Below are positions 40,848 to 52,119 of a DNA stretch of 64,000 nt, one piece after another. Position numbers and translations under genes: made by a program. Numbering within the stretch: position 1 is the stretch's first letter; each line of letters starts with the position of its first letter. The notes beneath the pieces are model-generated. The model did not search any database. It was not told where the DNA came from and was given only the letters and a program-made list of their open reading frames with translations. Source of the DNA: Engraulis encrasicolus (lineage: Eukaryota > Chordata > Actinopteri > Clupeiformes > Engraulidae); assembly GCF_034702125.1 (NCBI RefSeq), contig NC_085868.1, positions 41,595,859 to 41,659,858 on the forward strand, read 5' to 3'.

Positions 40848-41001
40848 TTTATTGGTTTATATTTCTTTTTTTAAAAAGCAGATTCAGCTGTTTCCCACCA
40901 GACTCCTGTCGGGTGTTTCAGGTTAGAGGGGAGGACTCAGACAGAGGATCCAGATTCTCATGGTGGACGCTGGTCACAATGGTGGGTGGGATTGGAATAT
41001 C
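40848..41001 (-). terminator. Possible non-coding last exon and poly(A) signal
   Basis: Acceptor-like AAATTAAGACAG at 41002. AATAAA on the minus strand at 40853-40848. It would pair with the GTGAGT donor at 41725 just after the stop codon. Confidence 0.4.
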
Positions 41002-44000
41002 CTGTCTTAATTTGAAATGAAAAGCAATTAAAGCATCGACAACAGAAGGAGAAATAGTTCAGTGAGGGTGAACATAAGGAATTAAACAGCTAATAATGTA
41101 TACAGTATAAAGGGATTGTCATGAAATGTGCCATGAATGTGTGCCATACATATCATGGTAGAACTTTTCATGTGATGACGTAGCCTAGAAATCTAGACGC
41201 CCCTAGCGACCGCAAATTGAATTTGCTCCCGGGGGCAGCTTTTTGCTGTACGGGTCTGGCTCGCTAGGCTAGTGATGACGTACAATCATTGTCATGGGAG
41301 GGATGTGATGTGTGCATGATATTACCTTTGTTATGTTTTAACACCTGTATTAGTGTGCAGGGCCATAACGAGACATTTTCAAATACAGGGGTAAAATACT
41401 GTGCGCTGTACTGCACACTGTACATTTAGAATGCTTCAAACTCTTCAGTCAAACTCTTCCTCCCCTCAAGTTCGTTTTCATGAATCACTGTCTTGAGGAT
41501 TAATGGGGGTGGCGTATACAGACTGAATTTATCGTTGTTAATCGATTTTCATCATAGATCAATTTTACAATTCTGAAAAAAAAATACAGAAGACATGACC
41601 TCTGTGTCCTAAATGGTAGTTACGCCCATGTTAGTGTGATGTGTGATTTGTGGCTTATGTGTGATGAGTCAAGTTTGGCTCAGTGTGACCCATGATCTCC
41701 ACCCAAAAACAGCCCATGAACTCACCTCGCCATCTCAGGCATATTGGACGTGCACTGGAGGGTAGCCTCCAAACCCATATATCTCAGGCTGCTGAGGATG
41801 GCCAGACCATAGAGACCACTGGTGTGGAGGGGCAGGCTCATAAAGACTTTCAAGACCAGGCGTCAACAAATCTTGAAGAGTGAGATGAGGTTTTGCAATA
41901 CCAGGCGTCAACAAATCTTGAAGAGTAAGACGAGATTTTGCAATACCAGGCGTCAACAAATCTTGAAGAGTAACACGATATTCTGGAAGACCGGGCTTCA
42001 GCAAATCTTCAAGAGTAAGACCAAGGTCTGGAACACCAGGTGGCAAATAATCTGGACGGGGAGGCAGGGTTTGTCCAGGTGTCACTGTGGGTTTCGGGCT
42101 TTTAGGATTTTTAATTTCAGATTTGTCTTCTTCAGGCTGAGCTGGTTCTGGTGGTGGTGCCACTGCTGCTTGTGGCTTTCCAGGCTCTTCCTTTTCTTCA
42201 GGTGATCCAGCAGGAGCAGGCATAGCAAGCCCTGGTACAGTCAATACAACAGCATTAGTTACAGTAGATAGGTCTGAGATAGTTAGACATAGGTGGCCTT
42301 TATTGTCCCAGAGGGGACATTTGTTTTCACAAGCTGAGCATGTGTAAAACCAAAAACAAGAAAGACACCACCACCACCACACTGAACATCATGAGAGAAA
42401 ACGCAAACATACACATCAAGACACAAGAGCAATAGTAACCAGGTCCCCTGGCCAAAGATACATAGACTTAGTGTTGCCTATTAAAGGAACAGTCTGTAGT
42501 TAAGCCCTAATATGAGACTATACAAGTTTTTACTTCCGCCAAGGAGGTTATGTTTGCGGTCGCATCGGTTTGTCTGTTTGTTTATCAGCAGGATAACTCA
42601 CAAAGAACAATTTTGAGGAACAAGTGATAAAATGTTGGTGGTTATACTGTACACTGCGTGCAGAATTATTAGGCAAACATGTTTTTTTGACCATATTCTC
42701 TTTTTATGCATATTTTCCAACAGCAACCTGTATGAACATGGAAACCTATTGGATTTAAGCATTCCAGGTCATGCATATTTGTATAATAAGATGGGGGTGT
42801 GGTCGAAGGTGCCCAACGCCTTATATCAGGTGTGCATAATTATTAGGCAACTTTGTTTTCTTCTGGGAAAATGGGCCACAAAATAGATCTAACAAACTCT
42901 GAAATGTCTATAAACAATTTTGAAGTGTTCTAGAGGGATGTGGCTGTCTTGAAATGTGCAAGATGTTGGTCACGTTCGCACAGAACTATCAGATGCACCG
43001 TTACAAAATCGTCAGTCTCTTAAGAAATGTCACTGCCAAACATTGAGAAGAATTTAACGTGAAACTACAAAAAAATGATTACCCTGCAGTCCTATCATAT
43101 TCCAGAACAAAAACCAACACAGAGTGTCCAGAAGAACAGGGTATTGAGCGCTCACAGACATGGCCAAGGTAAGAAGGGATGACACCAGACAACCATTCAA
43201 CAAGTTAATTAAGTCAAAACGGGGGCAAAAATACCTGGGGACAAAGTTTTCAAAGGTTTTATGGACTTGGGAAAGGGACTCTTGACAGACAGGGTGGACG
43301 AACCCATGGCTGGATCTTTTAGAGGGAGAAAATTGCATCTTTTACGAAGACAATGGTATTCATGCAGTAATCTGCTGGTATTTGAGTGGAACTCAGCAAC
43401 TGATCTGAGTGTGCACATTACTGATCTAGCCATAGGCTCATAATCCTGGTCCATTAACAGTCACTTTCACTAGTTCATAAAACCATTGAAAAAACTGTCT
43501 AAAGACATTTCTTGACCCAGTCTTGACTTAAGTTACTTGTTGAGTGGTCTTCAGGTTTCAGCCTGTTTTACCTTGGCCATGTCTCTGAGTGGTGAATACA
43601 ATGTTCTTGTGGACACTCGATGTAGGTTTCAGTTCTGGAATATACCAGCACTGCAGGGTAATAGTTTTGTGGTAGTTTCATCTTCAATTCTTCTCAATCT
43701 GGCAGTTACTTTGTAAGCACATGTCATGTGACACTGATGGCTTGTAACGGTGCATTAGATGGATGTGACCAATATTTCAAGACAGCCACACCCCTCTAGA
43801 AGACTTCAAAATTGTTTATAGTCTTTACAGAGTTTGTTAGATCTCTTTTGTGGCTCATTTTCCCAGAGGAAAACAAAGTTGCCTAATAATTGTGCACACA
43901 AATTTTGCCCTGATATAGGGTATTGGGCTCCTTCGATCACACTGTCTCTTATTATACCAATATGCATGACCTGGAATGCTTAAATCCAATAGGTGTTCAT

Positions 44001-45098
44001 GTCCATAAAGGGTGGTGGCGGACAGTATGCATAAAATGGACGATATTGTCAAAAAACTTGTTTGCCTAATAATTCTGCACACAGTGTACATACAGATAAT
44101 GATCCAGATCCAGGAATTTTAAAAAAAGATTCTTCAACATTGCGGGATAGGGCAAATTTTGATTTTCCAGTTTCTTGTGTTTGCAATGTCTGGTTTGACT
44201 TCATAGCAGGCTTGTACGAAATTCCAAATGGAAAGAATTTCAATTCAAAATAATGCCATAATACGAACACTAGGTGGTGCCATTACCTTGAATTTCTTTG
44301 AATTTAATCTACACCACCCATTGAAAGTACATAGAACACCACCCACTACCTAGTGTTCGTATTATGGCATTACTTTGAATTGTCATTCTTTCCATTCGGA
44401 ATTTCGTATAAGCCTGCTTCATAGCTATATTTAGCGTATAATGGAAGTGGTACCAAATAAAACACCAAATATAGGCCTACTTACACAGCACTTTTAAATG
44501 AATGTAAAAATTCATCAGAGTGCAAAACGGCTATTAAATGTCCAGTGATCAATTGTGGCTTGATGTTATACCATTCACTTTCATTAATTATAAGCTTTGC
44601 CAAGCTTGATGCCAACTATTGAGAAAGAATACTAATCTACGTACGGACAAGAAAATGATATGCACATTCATGTGTTATACTTAGGATTACATGCAAATAT
44701 GTAAAAATTGGAAAAGGTTGGACAGTTGTGTGCTTGTGGCCACACAGGCGACCAAAAACACTCCAGGTAGATACACAGACAGACAGTCAAACAAACAGAC
44801 AGGGTCATCACTATACCGGCCCAATAGACAGGTAATAATAATGGCTACATAGCCTACATAGACAAATACAGACACCATCAAATGGAGCAAAAAAGAAGGC
44901 AGCAATTATGCACATTATGGAAGGCAGAGAAAGATTAAGAATGAAAATGATCAATGTGTGTATGGAGAAGAGATTAAGAGTCATCCTACCGCAGAGACAA
45001 AAGATGTAAATGGCGATGAACAACTTCATCTTCGTCGCGTCCAGTTGAGTTGTTGGATTGTGTGTACAGTAGGTGTGCTTAGACTACTCTTAAATACA
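40848..45098 (-). CDS. Putative secreted Pro/Glu-rich repeat protein (SCPP-like gene plan)
   Basis: I do not recognise this gene. Coding exons 45029-44990 and 42231-41735 join in phase to 178 residues. Residues 1-19 (MKLFIAIYIFCLCGLAMPA) look like a signal peptide, with cleavage likely near AMPA-PAG. The mature part is rich in Pro, Glu and Leu. Four tandem 15-residue units follow the pattern xLTLQDLLTPGIAKx, and the C-terminus is Pro/Tyr/Gly-rich, ending PPVHVQYA. A TATTTAAG box is at 45096-45089. The exon with the stop ends 9 nt later at a perfect donor GTGAGT, and a non-coding last exon with AATAAA (40853-40848) can follow from 41001. A signal-peptide exon, Pro-rich secreted product and untranslated last exon are typical of secretory calcium-binding phosphoproteins, but the assignment is inference. 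Intron 1 contains a Tc1-like element and a MITE. Confidence 0.6.
41186..41274. mobile_element. Short MITE (TAGCCTAGAAATCTAGACGC)
   Basis: TAGCCTAGAAATCTAGACGC at the start pairs loosely with GGCTCGCTAGGCTA at the end; the core is ATTTGCTCCCGGGGGCAGCT. A near-identical copy is at 49527-49620. A fragment of the core lies at 63750-63800. Confidence 0.65.
41735..42231 (-). CDS. Secreted repeat protein, exon 2 (main coding exon with stop)
   Basis: Acceptor TGTACCAG. Encodes LAMPAPAGSPEEKEEPGKPQ and a Pro-rich linker. Four repeat units GLTLEDLLKPGLPEY, RVTLQDLLTPGIAKS, RLTLQDLLTPGIAKP and HLTLQDLLTPGLES follow. It ends in TGA at 41737-41735. The 45-bp DNA repeats are visible as three near-identical blocks between about 41860 and 41995. 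Confidence 0.68.
42652..44086. mobile_element. Tc1-like transposon, degenerate
   Basis: Inverted ends CACTGCGTGCAGAATTATTA and TAATAATTCTGCACACAGTG are flanked by TA on both sides; 1435 bp. The interior has no intact transposase frame, only a few short open segments. It sits in intron 1 of the secreted repeat gene. Confidence 0.9.
44207..44416. mobile_element. Palindromic hAT-type MITE (CAGGCTTGTACGAAATTCC)
   Basis: Inverted ends CAGGCTTGTACGAAATTCC and GGAATTTCGTATAAGCCTG. Perfect 8-bp TSD CTTCATAG (44199-44206, 44417-44424). The arms extend about 85 bp each, so it can fold into a hairpin. Confidence 0.88.
44990..45029 (-). CDS. Secreted repeat protein, exon 1 (signal peptide)
   Basis: ATG in context GACGAAGATGAAG. 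13 codons plus one base encode MKLFIAIYIFCLC, then donor GCG|GTAGGA. A TATA-like box about 65 bp upstream of the ATG supports a nearby transcription start. Confidence 0.6.
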
Positions 45099-45422
45099 CA
45101 ATTATTGAGCAACGTTGCACTCATCCCGCCTCTTCCAGTATACAGTGATGGTATGAAAAAATGAAGACATAGCGGTAATAGCACTCGCGTGACTGTTCAT
45201 TTTATGGTTTCTAATCTAAGATGCTTAACAATTACTGGCACATGGTGTTACGAAACGCTCAAGGCAATTGATTGCTATATTTCATACTATAGTACACGGC
45301 ACTGCAACGAACTTACTTATCACCAAACAGAGGACACAGAAATGATCCAAACATAATGCTGGGTCAATATGAAAAAGTATTAGGCCTGAACTGAAATGGA
45401 TAGGCCACATTAAAGATTAAAA

Positions 45423-45446
45423 CACACACACACACACGCACGCACG

Positions 45447-45532
<86 letters not shown>

Positions 45533-45660
45533 GGTTCAGTTGCCTATGTAATTTTATGCTGCCCATTCAACAACTCGATCTTGTCATGAATGGATTTACA
45601 AAGAAATGAACTAATAGAATAGAAGAAAATAGAACATTTTAGAAACAATTGCATTATTAG

Positions 45661-45722
<62 letters not shown>
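45423..45722. repeat. Two (CA)n microsatellites
   Basis: CA/CGCA repeats at 45423-45530 and pure CA at 45662-45722. A roughly 130-bp segment between them (AAAGGTTCAGTTGCCTATGT ...) reappears inverted at about 51183-51300. Confidence 0.9.
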
Positions 45723-45723
<1 letters not shown>

Positions 45724-45729
45724 ATTACA

Positions 45730-46165
45730 AAAACTCAAGTCCCAGAAGTCTTTGCCAACTCTATTCTAAATCCCTCCAGTTCAGTCAGGTTCCTTGTGGA
45801 CACAGCAGCCTGCTTCCAATCGATGCATTCAAATGAATTCTCAAGACTGGGATGGCCATTCGAGAATATCGCAAACTAGCAAACAGTGATACCCTTTGGG
45901 ATAACATTTGGAGTAGGCCTATGTTAAGAAAGTTTTTAATGTAAACAAAATCTGCCCCCATCAGAATAGCTCAGATCTCTGAAAGGCCTGAGTCGAAAAA
46001 TGCAGCATCACCGGGTACTGACAAGTCAAGGGTAGCGTGACCAATACAACAGCATATTCAAATTGGCAGATGTTATCCTTTAATTTCTTGATGCAATTTG
46101 AACAGTGCCTACTACTCCAACCTAATCAGTTGTGGAATTAGTGCAGTTTTGCATGCACACCTCCC
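45730..46165. other. Nothing recognised
   Basis: Unique sequence without a supported gene or repeat. Confidence 0.3.
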
Positions 46166-46173
46166 ATTGTTAT

Positions 46174-46359
46174 CAGGGCTGGCCTGTGGGGAGAAATAGG
46201 GCCCGGGCACTTTTGGCTGAAAGGGGCCCCTCATAATTAGTGGCGCAGAACTGACTCACCGGTGGGCCCCACACCCTTGTGGGCCCCCGTTTTTTACATT
46301 TCTGAAAATAGGGGCCCACGAGGAGATGCCAGCTATGCCAGATGGCCAGTCCAGTCCTG
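46174..46359. mobile_element. hAT-type MITE (CAGGGCTGGCC)
   Basis: CAGGGCTGGCCTGTGG and GGCCAGTCCAGTCCTG are inverted ends. Perfect TSD ATTGTTAT (46166-46173, 46360-46367). Confidence 0.85.
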
Positions 46360-46394
46360 ATTGTTATAGTGACTTAATTTCAATGTCGTGACTG

Positions 46395-46605
46395 TAACTG
46401 AGGTGTTCCCGCGCAGTCCGGCATATAGGGGCTCGAACCCGCCGCCTCCTTGTCAATGTTCCAGTTAGAGCATGGGAGGCACAGCACGATACCGCTGAGC
46501 TAAAGAACCAGTCCAATAGCTCAGTGCTACGATGTGTATGAGGCTTCGGGAGTTAGGTTTACAAACGGTCCACACCACAATCTACTAGTTAGGCTACATG
46601 ACCAT
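46395..46605 (+). mobile_element. tRNA-like SINE, second family
   Basis: GAGGTGTTCCCGCGCAGTCC, GGGGCTCGAACCCGCCGCCT, and CAGCACGATACCGCTGAGCT. Relatives at 9205 and 19495. Confidence 0.6.
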
Positions 46606-47451
46606 ATGTTTTCCCAAAATGCCTCTTATCCAGATGCGCTTTTGCCATAACTTCAACTCATTTTGTGATGACCACTGGGGGGAAAGTCAATTTGTGTTTC
46701 AGCCTTCCGATGAGATTTTTCGTTGTGCAAAGTAGGCCTGTGCTGGAGGAGCTAAGTAGAGCTGCACGATCATCAGCTATAGATTCCTGTAGTGCTCAGT
46801 AGCTTGCCTGTTACCAGGTTTATGATGTCATACATCCCCTGTTTACATGTTATTGGATTACAATAAAACTATATCAATCTAACAATTTTGGTCTGTAATA
46901 GCCTTTACTTAACAACAGTTTGTATTGCGATTTCACAGGGGAGCCTAAACTTCTGTGAGCTTTATTTTGAAGTTATTTTGAAGAATATCAGCATAAGATA
47001 TGGCCTTACGTCCCAATGCTGAAAAAAAACCCTCAAATAAATGTCAGACGAAGAATGGCTCGTGAAGGAAACATGTCTTCAACTTAATGTGTCTTCATAT
47101 AATAAAAGATATCAACATTAAAAAGCAGCCATTTGTAAAGAACAACATCAGTCTTGAAATTGCCAGTCATTTCCTGTCCCTATAGCAAAAAAAACCCAAA
47201 AAACGGCCAAGATGCGATTGTGAAATGAGTAAATCTCTAAAACTGTTCCTGGCATGGCTGAGATGGTTATCTGAGGGGTCAGAACATGGTTTTTTTCTAT
47301 CAGTTGCTGAGATGGTTATCTTGTTTGTAAATGGTTTGTTGCTTCTGTTACCGCCAGTGCTTGAAGTGGGGGGAAACTCAGTTCCCCCACCTCTTAATTT
47401 TCATCATCAGAGTTCCTGCACTAATCTTGTGCGCAAAGGGATTGTTGGGGG
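46606..47451. other. Gene-free stretch
   Basis: No family or gene recognised. Short open frames near 47225-47520 run into the next MITE and are not credible. Confidence 0.3.
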
Positions 47452-47459
47452 CACTAGGG

Positions 47460-47666
47460 CAGTGATTCCCAACCTTTTGTGTCTCATGTACCCCCCAAAC
47501 CATTTCATTGTACCATGAGTACCCCCTAACTCATATTTTACATTGCTTTTTCTATTCCAGTGTGACTTTGCTCCATGCATTTGTTCAAATTAAATTTTCC
47601 CAAGTACCCCCTGCAGTATGCTCGCGTACCCCTAGTGGTACACGTACCCCTGGTTGGGAAACACTG
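47460..47666. mobile_element. hAT-type MITE (CAGTGATTCCCAACC)
   Basis: Ends CAGTGATTCCCAACC and GGTTGGGAAACACTG; perfect TSD CACTAGGG (47452-47459, 47667-47674). GTACCCCC motifs inside. Confidence 0.88.
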
Positions 47667-48101
47667 CACTAGGGCATGTTTTTGGATGGAGGGTGAATGC
47701 TGGACCCTGAGGCCAACCCTGAAGTCCCTTGATGGGTGCTACACCAGGATGCTGCATGCAGTGCCTAATATCAGTAAGAGTGCACATGTAACCAACAAAA
47801 TCCTATATGAGGGAATATGAGTGAGAAGATTGCTGTGAGGAGAATGGGACTTGCAGGACACTGCCAAAGGCACTCAGAACTGTCAGCCAGCAAACTGGTG
47901 CTGTGGGAACCATTACGTGGACGCCGGTTAAGAGAACGAACCACACTAACATTTGTGGACATACTGAAGTAGGACGCAGGAGCCCAGAGTAGGCTACCAG
48001 CGAACTGAAAAGATGTAGGCTATGGAAGATCGGGATGACTGGAAGCAATGACGGAAGGCTCGTCTGAGGACAACCTAGAGAGAGATGACTATTTCAGAGT
48101 T

Positions 48102-48450
48102 TAAAGGGGTATGCCACTATTTTGGGGCTTAATACAATTAAAATCGTTGGCTGGGGTTTATAAAGGTGGTAAATTGTCTTATTTTTCATGTTAAGCGTTG
48201 TCTTGCTATAAGACAAGTTAAAAGAGGGAATATGTCGCTAAGCTAGTGAAAGTCAATGGATCTGTGTAGCATTGTAGCAAGCTACACGGATCCATTGACT
48301 TTCACTAGCTTAGCGACATGCTCCCTCTTTTAACTTGTCTTATAGCAAGACAACGCTTATCATGAAAAATAAGACAATTTACCACCTTTATAAACCCCAG
48401 CCAACAATTTTAATTGTATTAAGCCCCAAAATAGTGGCATACCCCTTTAA
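48102..48450. mobile_element. Near-perfect palindromic MITE (~165-bp arms)
   Basis: Starts TTAAAGGGGTATGCCACTAT and ends ATAGTGGCATACCCCTTTAA. The arms match almost base for base (about six differences by eye) with a short loop near 48275. It is flanked by TTTAAA on each side. High arm identity suggests recent activity or gene conversion. Confidence 0.85.
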
Positions 48451-48529
48451 AAACAATGGTCACAATGATCTGATGATGCTGAAGGGAGACCCACAAGGAC
48501 AATGTACAAACCTCATCATTTGATTTGAA

Positions 48530-49645
48530 AGCACATTGTTTTATTCAGTATTACATAATGCCAAGACTTTGGGGATATGTTTAAAAGATAGAGTACATCA
48601 TATATGAAACATACACAAACACACACATACACATTCCATATAAAAAGTCACAGTCCTTTCCTGTATTTCTCTAGCCTATTGTCCTCAGATCCTGTCTTTA
48701 CAATATGATACACTACAATAACAAAAAACAAAATACAATACAATGCAACATAAATAGTAAGAATATCATTACTGTATGTAATTCCAGAATGATCGGATGC
48801 ATTGCCTCTATTAAATCTCCTACCGCCATGGTCATGCATCTCTTTATAAAGCTGAGCGTCAAATATGACGGGTATCTTGCAATCCTCTTGATTTTTAGAT
48901 AGACTCTTGCCATCGTCTTAGTTTGGAGATTCATTCTTCAGAGAATCAGTGAGAACTCCACTAGATCCACGTGCTGTTGTGCATGTGGACAAACCGACCA
49001 GTGCCTGATCCTGGGATTTTATTTGATGGGCGTTCCTCGATTTGTTCATGATTAATATGCCATCTGTGAAAAGTAAAATGAAAAAAAAAAAAATAGGGGC
49101 AAAGCTTAAGTGTTTTAATGTGTGTGTAACAAGCACTGTCGTAGCAAATTGGTTGTCTTCAACTTAACAGAAGCCCTTCTGAAACTCAGAAGCTTCAACT
49201 TTTTGAGTCAAAAACTATGCAGTTACCTGGGGTCAAGGAGAGAAAGGTGTTTGGTCTCATTGTGAATCTCGTCGGAGCACTGGCGAAGAGGTACGTTGCC
49301 CATTTTTCCTGTGGTTGTAAAAGATAGAACAGGGCGAGAAACAGGTGGGGATATTAGAGAACGGTGATTTGAAAAGATAAACAGTAATAATCATACAAAC
49401 AGTAATGATTAGCAATGGAAAGAATTGGAGAAAGCAGGGTTGAACTTACAGCAGTGATGAGGTGGGAGCAGGTATCAAGATGTGAAGGGGCAGCAGTTGC
49501 AATTGCAGCCACTGCAGTCAGTCCTTAGCCTAGAAATCTAGACGCCCCTAGCGACCGCAAATTGAATTTGCTCCCGGGGGCAGCTTTTTGCTGTACGGGT
49601 CTGGCTGCGCTAGGCTAGTCAGTCCTACTTCTTTTATCCTGCCCT
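48530..49645 (-). CDS. Possible three-exon gene for a 59-aa protein
   Basis: Not recognised. Minus-strand model: exon 1 non-coding, ending at 49450 before donor GTAAGT; exon 2 49308-49227 (acceptor ACAACCACAG, donor GTAACT); exon 3 from 49063 (acceptor TTTTCACAG). Coding runs from ATG 49303-49301 (context AAAAATGG) through 49227 and then 49063-48961. It gives MGNVPLRQCSDEIHNETKHL ... ending FVHMHNSTWI, then TAG. A GATAAAAGAAG box lies at about 49641-49631. AATAAA lies at 48546-48541, near the expected 3' end. Strong splice signals and a clean phase join support transcription. The short product could be a spurious frame in a non-coding RNA. Confidence 0.42.
49527..49620. mobile_element. Short MITE (TAGCCTAGAAATCTAGACGC), second copy
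   Basis: Nearly identical to 41186-41274 over its whole length. It overlaps the predicted transcription start of the 59-aa gene. Confidence 0.7.
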
Positions 49646-49721
49646 GATATCAGAAAGTGAAAGGAGTGGTCGAGGGGGGTTTTGAAAGTTGCATTGCAGA
49701 TGGGTTTAGTCACTCCAGCGC

Positions 49722-50212
49722 ACTGGTTCTAACCTTTTTTAAACAAAAGCCCCCTTGACCTCATCCTCAGCCTCCCAACGCCCCCTAGACTTCATGATCA
49801 GGCTGTCAAAACACCCTTTCGTATTAAAAAAATTAAATGGACTAATGCCCCCAACTAAGTACTGCCCGCTCTCAATTGTATCCTTTTCAACGCCCTCCTG
49901 GGGCTTCTCAACGCCCCCTGGGGGCCGTAGCACTATCCAGGCTGTGCCCTCCTAGTGACGCAACACTTTCAGCGTTGCAACTAGTCAGGTCAAGAGCAAT
50001 GCAAGTACTTTCTGAGTTCTCGAAAATACGGGAACTCCTCCCACTTTGTCGGTAAGCAAACAAATATAAGCAAACCAAGGGAGGCGAGTCAACCATACCG
50101 TTTGGGAAATTAAGTTAATTGTTATGCTCTTGGTAAGACCAAATATCGCAGAGATTTGAACGTCGATGATAATCAGGCAACTGTAGCACCCCCCGTTGAG
50201 AAACACTGCCCT
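49722..50212. mobile_element. Composite MITE region
   Basis: The outer ends CACTGGTTCTAACCTTTT and CCGTTGAGAAACACTG suggest a hAT-type element of the CAGTGGTTCTCAACC kind. Inside, 49930-50185 is a second repeat that also occurs in CREB1 intron sequence at 63066-63310 (shared GTGCCCTCCTAGTGA, AATACGGGAACTCCTCCC and GTCGATGATAATCAGGC). Confidence 0.6.
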
Positions 50213-50429
50213 AGCTGCCACAGCCGGCTACAGTCTTGACCTCCCTTTAACATACCATAACACTGAGGTGTAATTGTTACTGGAAAATGACTAGCCAATT
50301 GGGCTGATGGTTTGACTGGTTGTTTCACTTTCGATTGCTGTCAACAACACATTAATTTCCCTTGCTTGGTGGCACTTGCAGGTGTGGGTATCGCAGCCTT
50401 GAGGTTGTGGCCCTGAAATACTGGTGGGT

Positions 50430-50675
50430 GAGGGCTGGACTGGTGATCAGCCATACAGGGCATTTTCCCGTTGGGCCAGCAGTCCCCAAGGGCCGATGCT
50501 TTCGTTTTTTTTTTGTCTGTTTAAATTTACCCTTAGAAACCGAGCCTCAGTTTAGACAGCCGGGCCATCTGTGTATTCTTACAGTCCGCTGAGTCCATTA
50601 GGGGGTGGGGGTGAGGGGCTGGTTTATGCCCCAAAAAAAATGCCCGGTCTGGTTTGTGGTCCCAAGCCAGCCCTG
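50430..50675. mobile_element. hAT-type MITE (GAGGGCTGGACTGG)
   Basis: GAGGGCTGGACTGGTG and AAGCCAGCCCTG are inverted ends; perfect TSD TGGTGGGT (50422-50429, 50676-50683). Confidence 0.82.
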
Positions 50676-50683
50676 TGGTGGGT

Positions 50684-51291
50684 CAGAGCAGTAATCTAAG
50701 CTCAGCATGTGATTAGTTGGATGACTGATTAGGGGACATCCCTGTGACACACCAGGGCCTAGAATTTTCTTTTGCCAATGACTTTTGTTTTGACACATCT
50801 AGTAGGCCTACCGGTATTTGGTCTGTGAACTTTAGGGGACAGTGTAGGCCTAAACAATACAGACAAAAGGTGGTGGCAGCAGGTTAAATAATAAAGAATG
50901 TTCACCACTTTCTTGTTAGTAATACACATTTAAACTATTAAATCCATTGCTTTTCTATAGCAGCCACGCTGACGGGTCTCCCTTGTGTTGGATAGTGGCA
51001 GTCAGACCGTGTGTGTGTGTGTGTGTGTGTGTGTGCAATTTCAAACTTCTGCGCTAAGCCTGTTACATAGGTTTTTGACAATAATGTATATACTTGACTT
51101 GACATGACTTGTTTGGATTTACAGTGGGGGCTGGGGTGGGATGGGATGGATATGGGATATGGAAAAAGCAGCCACCATAAAATGTTCTATTTTATTCTAT
51201 TCTATTCTATTAGTTCATTTCTTTGTAAATCCATTCATGAAAAGATCGAGTTGATGAATGGGCAGCATAAAATTACATAGGCAACTGAACC

Positions 51292-51326
<35 letters not shown>

Positions 51327-52110
51327 GGGGTAGCTAAGGTGTTGGGGATTGACTGGTTGTTTCACTTTCGATTGCTGTCAGCAGCATGCAGCTTGGGGTG
51401 CGACTGAAGTATAAATATCTTTGCGTCAGCATTGCGCTATAAAGGGGGTCGTTTGAGGATGCCTGGGATGGATTGAGGAGGGGGCGGGGGGTGGTGGTGG
51501 TGGTGGAATAAAACAACAGCTGTCGTTGCTCAGAAGCATTTATGGCTGTGTCACAATGGAAACATCTTATACTGTACCAACTCTTTCATAGTTGTAGAAC
51601 ACCATTTTTTTGGTGTGGGACTGGCAGGACACTGAAGGTAAGAGGCTGAATATTTCCTGTGACCTTGGTCCTTGACCTCATTTGTGTTATAATGCAACAA
51701 AGACATGCTTGTTTGTTTGTTATACACAGTGTCCTATACAGTAGAACTGTCATGTTCATGTACCATAGTGCCCTGCCAAAAAGCACAAAAACAACCATGT
51801 AATAAGTGGTCCGGTCATATTGGCTTCTTTTAACCCCATCTTACCACCTGTACCCCTGGATATATGCAATGTAGACCCTGTGCCCTTATCCAGACCACGT
51901 GGATTACTGCATAGGCCTACCAGGCCCAGGCTCATGGGCCCCAGAGCCAAGGGGGCCCTGAAGCCCAAGCCGCCACACCAGAAGAAATAATTCCTCTATA
52001 TTTAGATCCTCATATTGTATTAAAATTAAAATTTAATTCATATTACTTCATATTTTCAAAATATATTGAGGGGAGAAAGACCTGGTTTTACTTGTGAAAT
52101 CGTATGAAAG
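50684..52110. other. Gene-free stretch with small microsatellites
   Basis: GT tracts at about 51009-51034 and 51295-51324, and TTCTA units at 51187-51212. A duplicated GGTTGTTTCACTTTCGATTG block occurs near 50319 and 51356. No gene recognised. Confidence 0.35.
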
Positions 52111-52119
52111 GTAAAACTA

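Noticed and set aside
41822..42205. Plus-strand frame with repeated RRQQILKS units
   Set aside because: Antisense shadow of the 45-bp repeats of the secreted protein on the minus strand, which has the signal peptide and splice support.
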